From the NCBI GenBank assembly GCA_037147175.1, contig JBAWVS010000048.1, positions 1 to 20,505 of the forward strand: DNA of 20,505 nt, in the 5' to 3' direction. The stretch is from a bacterium (GTDB lineage Bacteria > Cyanobacteriota > Vampirovibrionia > Gastranaerophilales > UBA9971). Within the stretch, counting starts at the first letter, position 1. The number at the start of each line of letters is the position of its first letter. A program made the position numbers and the translations under genes. The notes under the pieces were generated by a model. The model saw only the letters and a list, made by a program, of their open reading frames with translations. It made no database searches and was not told the origin of the DNA. Positions 6,358 through 13,301 of this stretch are shown here, piece after piece.

Positions 6358-9300
6358 ATGCTTCAGGAAGCTTCAAAAGTATTAAGTTCTGCGTTTAAAG
6401 ACAGTATCATTAAGAAACTGTCTATGTATTTGCATGATTGTGTATCGGAAGAGGTTAAGTCATCTGCTTTTAGGAATTTAAATCACGATAAAGGCACTAA
6501 ATGGTTTTTTATCGAAGGGCGGGAAGCTCTTTTTTCTCACCCTGAAAAACCTTTAAAAATTAAAAGCGCTGATAGCAAGCTGACAGAACTTATGGTTCAG
6601 TCGGAAGTTTCAAAAAAAGACTACCAGCTTATATATGGCTATTTGTTTTTAAAAGGGAAAAGTGCTGAAAGCAAAAAAAAAGAAGACTATCTAACACCGC
6701 TTTTATATGTGCCGTGCAGACTTGAAAGAGATGGTATGGATATAAACTGCACTACTCTTGAAGAAAACATTTCCTTAAACACAAGCGCACTTGTCAGCCT
6801 GATGAATTTTGATGAAGATGATGAAACAGCAGACCATCTCTTTGAAGGGCTTATTGATTATATCCCTGAGCTGCCAATAACCGAAGAGAAAGTAAAAATA
6901 TTCCTGAATACTCTCAAGGCTATTGTTCCCGATATTGAAATTGTAAGTGATTTGTCAATTGAAGAATTAATGGCTCAATCACTTGAAAAGCTTACAATTA
7001 TTGATACTTCTGCTGTAGTTCTTACCAAAAGACCTACTGTTTCCGCAGGATTGATGCATGAATTGAGCTTAATATCCGAAAAACAGGCTGGTGTTTTCAG
7101 GGAAACAGCACTTGCTCCGATTCATGAAGAATTTTCCGGTGCGACAAAAAACAAAAAAACTTCTAAAAATCATGACCACAAAAATCAAAAAAATGATGAA
7201 AAAATTACGATAACGCCACTGGACTTTAGTGACAGCCAGAGACAAGTCATTGAAGCAATAAAAAACAATACGCTGGTTACAGTCTTCGGACCTCCCGGAA
7301 CAGGCAAATCGCAAACCATAGTGAATCTGGTTTCTCATCTTGTGGGCTCAGGACAGACAGTTCTCGTTGCTTCAAGAATGAATAAAGCTGTAGACGTTAT
7401 AAGCGAAAGATTAAACGGTTTTGGCGCCCATCTGCTTTGTCTTAGAGCAGGAAAACCTGATTACCAAAAACAGTTAAGTTTTCATCTTCAGGATTTAATT
7501 TCTAACAAAGTAGACCTTGATTCAAACTTTGAATCAGACGTTTTAACTGATGTGGAAGACCTTCACACTCTTGCAAAAAACAAAAGCGAGCTAAAACAGA
7601 AATGCGTAAAAATTCTTGAGCTTGAAAATAAATGGAATGAGGCTCTTCAGGAATATAAAAAAATCTGGGAAATTCAAGAAGATAATAAATTAATTAAAAA
7701 AATTCTTTCCAAGCCTGAAATTGATCAATGCAAAAAATTTCTCAATAAAATTGAACAAACTTTTAACAAAACAGGAGTCCTGAATTTTATTTATTTTAAA
7801 TTTCTTACTTATTTGTTGAATAAAGAGCTAGGGTTGGCTGATAATAGCATTTCTGCGGAAACTGTTGAAAAATTAAAGATCAATCTTGAAGAAAAAGAAC
7901 TGAAAGAAAACTTAAAAGGAATTGAAAGTCTCATAACTAAAACGGGAAACCTCCATCAAATTCTGGAAAACCTAAATGAATTAAGAAAAAAACATAAATC
8001 AACAGCTGTTAAAATACTTAAAAACAGACGAAGAGAGGCTTTAAAATCTCTAATCAGAGATCAATACAAAAGACAAAGACTTATAATTCATTCAAAAGCA
8101 CTTATAGAAAAGAAAAAAAATCTTCAAAATAAAATTTTACTTCAGGAAGATTTTAATCCAATGCTTCAGGCTTTTCCATGCTGGGCTGTTACAACTCAGG
8201 CAATATCAGAATCTTTGCCGCTTGAGCCGGCATTATTTGATGTGGCAATTATAGATGAAGCTTCTCAATGCGATATAGCAAGCTGTTTTCCTATCCTTTT
8301 CAGAGCAAAAAAAGCTATAATAGTAGGAGATGACAAACAGCTCCCGCATCTTTCATTCCTCGAAAAAGCCAAAGAACAATCTTTCATGAGCAAATATAAT
8401 ATTCCCGACAGATACCAGCTCATGTGGCGATTCAGGTCAAATTCAATGTTTGATGTGGCAAACTACTATTCAACCGCTTCTATTCTTCTTGATGAGCATT
8501 TTAGAAGCTATCCTGAAATCATAAATTTCAGCAACAAAGAGTTTTACGGCGGCAGAATCAAAGCAATGAAAAGCAGGATTCCTTCCGAAGAGAATGAAAG
8601 TTGTCTGGAGCTTAATATAATTAAAAATGCAACAGTTGATCTGGACAGCACCAGAAATATGGCTGAAGTCGAAGAAATTATGAAAAAAGTTCATGATATT
8701 ATACTGAAAGACAATGAAAATAATCCTAAAAAACCAACTTCCATAGGAATTGTCTCCCCTTTCAGAGGGCAGGTCGAGCTTATTAAAAAAGCGGTCAATC
8801 AGGTTTTAACCGGCGAAATTATCAAAAGGCATGACATAGAAGTTGGAACAGCACATACTTTTCAAGGCGATGAAAGAGATATAATGCTTTTATCTCTTAC
8901 AATCGCGCCTAATAGTCATTTTCAGAGTATTGTATTTGCGCAAAAACCGAATTTGTTTAACGTTGCAATAACAAGGGCAAGGAAAAAGCTTATAGCGTAT
9001 ATTTCCAGACCAGTTGAATCATTACCCGCGGGGCTTATAAGAAATTATCTTGAATATATTCAAGGTCTTTCAAGTAATTCAGAGCAATCAAGAACTATAG
9101 TTCCCGCTAAAAATAACAATTTTACTGTTAAAGATGAAATCGCAAAATTTCTTGAAGAAGAAGGAATCAGAGTATTTCCTGATTTTGAAGTTGCAGGGTT
9201 TGCAGTCGATTTTGTAATTTCTGATGAGTTTAATCATATGGCTGTTGAGCTGAACGGATTTGATCTGCCCGACGAAAACGCCTCAAATGAAAACGAAGAT

Positions 9301-9456
9301 AACAGCAAACTCTTAAAATCCCTAGAAAAACAGGAAATTCTTGAACGCTGCGGCTGGAAAGTTGCAAGAATAAACTCAAGAGAGTGGCACTACAGCAAAA
9401 AAGCTTGTATAAACAAACTAAAAGAGATGCTGATACAAATATCAACAACTCATTAA
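6358..9456 (+). CDS. SF1 (Upf1/Dna2-like) helicase with C-terminal Vsr/DUF559-like domain
   Basis: This is a 1032-residue single-polypeptide helicase with a nuclease-type domain. The N-terminal roughly 290 residues contain YLTPLLYVPCRLER, a segment resembling that in DUF4011-type helicases. Motifs follow: Walker A GPPGTGKSQ (311-319), Walker B DEASQ (633-637), GDDKQLP (657-663), EHFRSYPEI (713-721), GTAHTFQGDERD (830-841) and NVAITRARKK (868-877). Between Walker A and B lies a long Lys/Glu-rich helical insertion (about 395-600). The last 110 residues resemble the DUF559/MTES_1575/Vsr-like endonuclease fold: an acidic D951 in AVDFVI, E964 in VELNG, and GWKVARINSREW near the end. The usual ExDG is ELNG here, so nuclease activity is uncertain. 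Relatives are often linked to DNA repair or phage defence. Its own promoter and isolation from the upstream operon suggest independent regulation. Start: ATG after GAAGGG. Confidence 0.88.
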   Translation: MLQEASKVLSSAFKDSIIKKLSMYLHDCVSEEVKSSAFRNLNHDKGTKWFFIEGREALFSHPEKPLKIKSADSKLTELMVQSEVSKKDYQLIYGYLFLKGKSAESKKKEDYLTPLLYVPCRLERDGMDINCTTLEENISLNTSALVSLMNFDEDDETADHLFEGLIDYIPELPITEEKVKIFLNTLKAIVPDIEIVSDLSIEELMAQSLEKLTIIDTSAVVLTKRPTVSAGLMHELSLISEKQAGVFRETALAPIHEEFSGATKNKKTSKNHDHKNQKNDEKITITPLDFSDSQRQVIEAIKNNTLVTVFGPPGTGKSQTIVNLVSHLVGSGQTVLVASRMNKAVDVISERLNGFGAHLLCLRAGKPDYQKQLSFHLQDLISNKVDLDSNFESDVLTDVEDLHTLAKNKSELKQKCVKILELENKWNEALQEYKKIWEIQEDNKLIKKILSKPEIDQCKKFLNKIEQTFNKTGVLNFIYFKFLTYLLNKELGLADNSISAETVEKLKINLEEKELKENLKGIESLITKTGNLHQILENLNELRKKHKSTAVKILKNRRREALKSLIRDQYKRQRLIIHSKALIEKKKNLQNKILLQEDFNPMLQAFPCWAVTTQAISESLPLEPALFDVAIIDEASQCDIASCFPILFRAKKAIIVGDDKQLPHLSFLEKAKEQSFMSKYNIPDRYQLMWRFRSNSMFDVANYYSTASILLDEHFRSYPEIINFSNKEFYGGRIKAMKSRIPSEENESCLELNIIKNATVDLDSTRNMAEVEEIMKKVHDIILKDNENNPKKPTSIGIVSPFRGQVELIKKAVNQVLTGEIIKRHDIEVGTAHTFQGDERDIMLLSLTIAPNSHFQSIVFAQKPNLFNVAITRARKKLIAYISRPVESLPAGLIRNYLEYIQGLSSNSEQSRTIVPAKNNNFTVKDEIAKFLEEEGIRVFPDFEVAGFAVDFVISDEFNHMAVELNGFDLPDENASNENEDNSKLLKSLEKQEILERCGWKVARINSREWHYSKKACINKLKEMLIQISTTH

Positions 9457-9472
9457 AAACTTTATTCTAAAT

Positions 9473-9712
9473 TTAAGCTACTTTACGCTCTTCAATTTCA
9501 TTTTCAAGAATATTATTAAGATTTAAAAGAAAATCAAGCTGTCTCGCTTTTGATTCTGAATTAATTCTTTTTGTAGAAATTTTATAATGATTTACATAAA
9601 AATCTACACGTTTTTTAATACTTTGAATTTCTATATTGGAAATATTTGACAGATTACTTTTGACTAAATTAGCCGTGTAATTGCCTGAGTTCAAATAATC
9701 ATGTAGCAGCAC
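9473..9712 (-). CDS. Small hypothetical protein, 79 residues, GTG start
   Basis: I do not recognise this protein. It starts with GTG and has a good AAGGA Shine-Dalgarno site (plus-strand 9721-9725), 8 nt upstream of the start, which argues for a real gene. The product is Asn/Lys/Glu-rich, has no membrane span or signal peptide, and is probably helical (IKKRVDFYVNHYKIS, then QLDFLLNLNNILENEIEE). It converges on the helicase gene, with only 16 bp between the two stops. Further upstream on its strand are AT-rich TATTAT/TATATA stretches that could serve as a -10. It could encode a small DNA- or protein-binding factor, but no motif shows this. The main alternative is a chance ORF in AT-rich DNA. 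Confidence 0.5.
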   Translation of the reverse strand: MLLHDYLNSGNYTANLVKSNLSNISNIEIQSIKKRVDFYVNHYKISTKRINSESKARQLDFLLNLNNILENEIEERKVA

Positions 9713-9766
9713 TTATATTATCCTTATTTCTAGAATATCTCCTCTATATATAATAATAAAACCGTG

Positions 9767-9814
9767 ATTTATTAAAAAATTGCCATTTATTAACAAATAA
9801 TTTATTAATAAATG
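9767..9814. repeat. ATTTATTAA repeats and a 10-bp inverted repeat
   Basis: The nonamer ATTTATTAA occurs exactly at 9767-9775, 9785-9793 and 9800-9808. In addition CATTTATTAA (9784-9793) and TTAATAAATG (9805-9814) are perfect complements around an 11-nt spacer. The cluster is in the 230-bp gap between the divergent small GTG ORF and the membrane protein pair. A repressor or nucleoid-protein site is possible; low-complexity AT-rich drift is the alternative. Confidence 0.55.
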
Positions 9815-9942
9815 TAAAGAATAAGCGGCTAAAACACAAATTAGTATCAACAAACTTTATTTAGCTGTTTTTATTATATAGAATTAGATTTATAAATTGA
9901 AAATATTATTCTTAATAGTAGCTTAAAGGGACTTAAAACGGA

Positions 9943-10986
9943 ATGAATTCTATAAAAGCAAACAGCTCATTATATTATTTAACCAAACAAAGCCGTTCTG
10001 CCGAAAGGAAAGCCTCAGATGATCCTAAAAAGCCGGATATAAAACAGAAATTCAACAGTCAAGCTTTTGGTGCATCTGTGCATGTTAAAGAAGGTTTTGC
10101 CAAAAAAACTCTCAATTTTGCTCTTAATATTGTTGATAAAATCCAGAGACACATCGAAACAGGCGGATTTATAATTGAATTTCTCGTAGTGGATTTTGCG
10201 GGCATGGTTGTGCCCAGAGTCTATCAAGCTTATCACAGAAACGAAAAAGAACTGGGACACCCGAATTATGCCGCTGCCAGAGAAGAATTCACAAGAGAAA
10301 TCTTATCCGGTCCGAGTATGTTCTTAATTCCTATGGCTTTTCTGCTTGCATCCAAAAAAATGTTCGGGTCTGCTTCTCATGTAAATACGAATACCCTTAA
10401 TAAATTCAAAGAAATCACAGGAAAAATTATTAAAGATAATGATAATTTACCCAAAAACTTCTATAACAAGATTGTTGATACTTTATACGGTTCTAAAATA
10501 AATACGGAAACAAAGAAAAATATTGTCGAAGATTTCTTAAAACTTCACAGCGCTGAGCCTAAAGAAGCAAAAAAACTAAAAGCCAAAATAACAGAAACAT
10601 TGATTTCAAGCAATCAAGAAATTGGAAACAGTAAAAAACTTGGAATTTCCAGGGCAGAATCATCAAAAATCAAATTTGACAAAACAAAACCTGCTGTAAG
10701 TATTAGCGATTTTGTTACAGATTGCAGGAACTATTCTTCGGATGTAATAAATGTCCTGTCAAAAGCAGGTAATGGCGCAACCGAACAATTAGTTAACGAA
10801 ATACACAGCTTTAAAGAAGGGGCCAGAAAATTAATAACAACAACTGCAGTTGCAACCCTTTCTGCCTTTCTTTTCTTTGTCCCCAAAATATATAGCCAAA
10901 ATAAAGAATATCCGGGGCTTGCAGGATTAACGGGCAATTCCGAAAAAGATAACAGTCAATTACTGAAGGAGGAATCTGATAAATGA
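9943..10986 (+). CDS. Unrecognised membrane protein, first of a coupled pair
   Basis: No known family is recognised. The 347 residues have a polar, Lys-rich N-terminus (1-50) with QAFGASVHV and no signal peptide. Hydrophobic spans lie at about 75-92 and about 124-141, followed by a long soluble, helical, Lys-rich middle (about 150-295). A C-terminal span sits at about 298-316, and the tail after it is polar. Just before the second span is REEFTRE (113-119) with a proline 11 residues later; the next protein has a closely similar motif in the same place. I recall similar architecture in hypothetical proteins of Gastranaerophilales, but could not check this. The ATG at 9943 has only a distant AAAGGG (9925-9930). 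The stop overlaps the next start by 4 bp (ATGA), so the two products are probably made together. Confidence 0.8.
   Translation: MNSIKANSSLYYLTKQSRSAERKASDDPKKPDIKQKFNSQAFGASVHVKEGFAKKTLNFALNIVDKIQRHIETGGFIIEFLVVDFAGMVVPRVYQAYHRNEKELGHPNYAAAREEFTREILSGPSMFLIPMAFLLASKKMFGSASHVNTNTLNKFKEITGKIIKDNDNLPKNFYNKIVDTLYGSKINTETKKNIVEDFLKLHSAEPKEAKKLKAKITETLISSNQEIGNSKKLGISRAESSKIKFDKTKPAVSISDFVTDCRNYSSDVINVLSKAGNGATEQLVNEIHSFKEGARKLITTTAVATLSAFLFFVPKIYSQNKEYPGLAGLTGNSEKDNSQLLKEESDK
10966..10972 (+). promoter_or_regulatory. Strong ribosome binding site inside the upstream gene
   Basis: AAGGAGG lies within the end of the first membrane protein gene, 10 nt before the ATG at 10983. Combined with the ATGA stop/start overlap, it indicates translational coupling but also efficient independent initiation. 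Confidence 0.8.
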
Positions 10987-11864
10987 TTACTTCTTCTATA
11001 AACACATCCAAAACAGCTTTTGCACCTAACAAAATTTCAAAAACACTTGCACAAATCGGCGGATTTATTCCAAAATCAGTCGCTGATTTTTGTGATTTAA
11101 CTACAAAAGCTTCACTGAAGAGAACAACGCATTTTGCAGTAATTGCTCTTTGCGTTCTTTTTGCCAGATACATACAGGCACGGAATAAAGATGAAAAAAG
11201 AGAAATTCTTACGAGAGATACCGGCATGGTTTTTACGGCTGTCTATGCAGTTCCTTTTTTCAAAAAAATTGCAAGCTTTTTTATTAATAAAAAAACCGGT
11301 ATTCCCATTGCTTCAGGAGAAAAAGGTTTCTCTAAAAATCTTAATCCCGAAAAAGGCCTTCAGATGGCTTCTTATGAACAGCTTGCAGAATGGCTGAGCG
11401 TTAAGAATATTGAATCTTTTAATGGAATCAAAAACGGTTTTGCGGGCTTTTGTATAAATATCAAGAAGATTGGCGGTGATTTAACAAAATGTTTCAACAT
11501 CCTTGATAAAAATTCAAAAAATACTGTAAATGACATTGCAAAATCATTGAAAATAAATGAGGAAATAACCAATAATAATATAATAAAACTAATTATAAAA
11601 GCTGAAAAATCCACAGACAGAGAAGTTAAACAGAAGCTAAATTCCCTTAAAACAATGTTTGTAGGAGAAAATAAGCTTTTAACGAAAGCTTCTCATTTCA
11701 AATCAGTAACGGAAGCAGGTTGTATAGCGGCTACAGCTTTTATACTCGGCGGTTTATTGCCATGGTTTAATATTCAATATACAAAAAAATTATATGAAAA
11801 GAAAAATATGGAAAATAAAGATTTAAGCAAAGATAAGCCTAAAACAGTTTCTATCAATATATAA
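10983..11864 (+). CDS. Unrecognised membrane protein, second of a coupled pair
   Basis: No known family is recognised. The 293 residues show a polar N-terminus, a hydrophobic span at about 51-64 (FAVIALCVLFARYI) and a basic linker. REILTRD (73-79) comes next, then a second hydrophobic stretch at about 81-100 containing VYAVPFF. A soluble helical middle (about 105-240) rich in Lys, Asn and Ile leads to a C-terminal span at about 244-265 (AATAFILGGLLPWF) and a charged tail. The plan of two N-terminal spans, helical middle, one C-terminal span and short tail mirrors the gene before it, as does the RE-x-(F/L)-TR-(E/D) motif. The two may therefore be diverged paralogues or partners in one complex. 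The start is fixed by AAGGAGG and the ATGA overlap. It converges on the glycosyltransferase gene with an 18-bp gap. Confidence 0.8.
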   Translation: MITSSINTSKTAFAPNKISKTLAQIGGFIPKSVADFCDLTTKASLKRTTHFAVIALCVLFARYIQARNKDEKREILTRDTGMVFTAVYAVPFFKKIASFFINKKTGIPIASGEKGFSKNLNPEKGLQMASYEQLAEWLSVKNIESFNGIKNGFAGFCINIKKIGGDLTKCFNILDKNSKNTVNDIAKSLKINEEITNNNIIKLIIKAEKSTDREVKQKLNSLKTMFVGENKLLTKASHFKSVTEAGCIAATAFILGGLLPWFNIQYTKKLYEKKNMENKDLSKDKPKTVSINI

Positions 11865-11882
11865 CGACTCAACAAAAAATTT

Positions 11883-13031
11883 TTAAAAAGACAATCGTGA
11901 TTTTTGATTTTCTTGAGAGACTTTATCTGATGTTTGATGCTTTTTTAAAACATTTTTATATAAATTTATGTATTCATACGCCATTCTTTTGGAATTAAAC
12001 ACTGAAAGAGCTTTTGCCTGACAGTTTTTAGAAGTTACTTCAAGGACATTCGGGTTTTCTACCAGATTATTTATACATCTAATTAAAGAATTGATATTAT
12101 CTTTTTCAAAGATTTGTGCGCTATCGCCCCATAATTCTTTACATGCAGGAATATTATTTGCCAGAATAGCACATCCTGAATATGCCGCCTGAATTGAAGA
12201 TAGGCCGTTTAATTCATCACTTGATAACGCAAGATAAATCGAAGAATTTTTATAAACTTCCTGAAGTTCAAAATTTGACAAATTATTAATAAATTCAATA
12301 TTTTTAGGCAATTTTCTATCAGGTTGCGCATCGCCAATAACTTTAATTTTTATATTGTCAGGCAGTTTATAAGCAATATTTAAAATAAGATTCATATTTT
12401 TATTGCGATCCGACAAATTTGCAAATGCCAGTAAAGTTGGGATTTCAGGCATGCCTGAATAAGGCTTATAATCAATTCCATTATAAATAATTCTAATTCC
12501 TTTTGTAAAATTATAAGTTTTTATAATACTTTCAGCAAAAAATCTTGACGAAATTGTAATAATATCAGACTTCTTGAAACTTTCATTTATGATTTGTTTA
12601 TAATTAAAAAGGTTTTCGTGCAACGGACTATACCTGTTTATATTGCTATTCCATATTTTTTTATTCAGCAAATTTTCATGACAAGCAAAGACACATGGTT
12701 TATTAAAATCAAAATTCGGGTATCCATGGTTAAGATGAACAATATGAGGATCAAATTCTTTTATAGAGCTATTAAAAACCGTTTTTATCTCTGAAATATC
12801 ATCGTCAGATTTATTATCAATAAAAAAATCCGGAGAAAAATCTGTAAATTGGAACTTAATATTTAAATCTTTTGATTGTTCAACTTGCCTTTCTGTTGGT
12901 TTTCCGCCCATACTAACCATTAAGATATCGGCATTAATATATTTTAAAATAGCTCTGGAAAGAGTTAAAGAATAATCCCAGATCTCACTTTTTACATCGG
13001 TTGTCATTAATAGTCTGAATTTTGAAGCCAT
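11883..13031 (-). CDS. Glycosyltransferase, GT4-like (GT-B fold)
   Basis: It transfers a sugar from an activated donor, probably in surface polysaccharide or glycoconjugate synthesis; donor and acceptor are unknown. The N-terminal half follows the acceptor-domain pattern (SEIWDYSLTLSRAI, DPHIVHLNHG, KSDIITISSRFFAESI, then RIIYNGID at 180-187). The C-terminal half is donor-binding: LLAFANLSDRNKNMNL with R209 and K211, IKVIGDAQPD, and SSDELNGLSSIQAAYSGCAI (270-289). In the usual EX7E motif the first Glu is E273, but the second position is Q281, which is atypical. Its 382 residues match the family. The start is the ATG preceded by GAGGGA. It is divergent from ugd, whose product makes UDP-glucuronate, which supports a polysaccharide role. 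There is no membrane span. Confidence 0.85.
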   Translation of the reverse strand: MASKFRLLMTTDVKSEIWDYSLTLSRAILKYINADILMVSMGGKPTERQVEQSKDLNIKFQFTDFSPDFFIDNKSDDDISEIKTVFNSSIKEFDPHIVHLNHGYPNFDFNKPCVFACHENLLNKKIWNSNINRYSPLHENLFNYKQIINESFKKSDIITISSRFFAESIIKTYNFTKGIRIIYNGIDYKPYSGMPEIPTLLAFANLSDRNKNMNLILNIAYKLPDNIKIKVIGDAQPDRKLPKNIEFINNLSNFELQEVYKNSSIYLALSSDELNGLSSIQAAYSGCAILANNIPACKELWGDSAQIFEKDNINSLIRCINNLVENPNVLEVTSKNCQAKALSVFNSKRMAYEYINLYKNVLKKHQTSDKVSQENQKSRLSF

Positions 13032-13059
13032 CTTTCCCTCTTTGTAATTATATAAAGCT

Positions 13060-13095
13060 TAAAAATCAGCTTGTTTAAAACTAAACTGATTTTTA
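13060..13095. repeat. 10-bp perfect inverted repeat upstream of the glycosyltransferase
   Basis: TAAAAATCAG (13060-13069) and CTGATTTTTA (13086-13095) are exact complements around a 16-bp spacer that contains GTTTAAAAC. The right arm overlaps the predicted minus-strand -10 box of the glycosyltransferase promoter, so it is a candidate operator. It could instead act as a leader hairpin. Confidence 0.6.
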
Positions 13096-13120
13096 TATAT
13101 GAATAACAAATTAAGGTTAA
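13092..13120 (-). promoter_or_regulatory. Predicted promoter of the glycosyltransferase
   Basis: Read on the minus strand: TTAACC (-35, plus coordinates 13115-13120), a 17-bp spacer, then TATAAA (-10, 13092-13097). The transcript would start near 13085, inside the inverted repeat, leaving a leader of about 54 nt. Confidence 0.5.
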
Positions 13121-13130
13121 ACCCGTCTTT

Positions 13131-13160
13131 TTGAATTGATTATAGTATAATTTTTATATT
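13131..13160 (+). promoter_or_regulatory. Possible promoter of ugd
   Basis: TTGAAT (13131-13136) and TATATT (13155-13160) are separated by 18 bp. An exact TATAAT at 13146-13151 lacks a good -35. The region is so AT-rich that several -10-like strings exist, so this is a weak call. The ugd leader would be about 135 nt. Confidence 0.3.
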
Positions 13161-13301
13161 CTTATAGCGAATCAGTTAATCAGCTATTTAAATATAATAT
13201 TATTAATTAGGTAAGCAAGTTAATATACTAAACCGAAGCAAAAGCCCTAAATTTATAAGTGTACAAGTATAAAAACTGTTTTTCAAAAAGGAAGATTAAA
13301 T

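Noticed and set aside
11865-11882. Bidirectional terminator between the second membrane protein and the glycosyltransferase
   Set aside because: Only an A/T-only stem (AAAAATTTTT) is present with no GC pairs, which is too weak to call.
13146-13151. Exact TATAAT as the ugd -10
   Set aside because: No acceptable -35 lies 16-18 bp upstream; TTGAAT is only 9 bp away. Kept only as a remark beside the weak promoter call.
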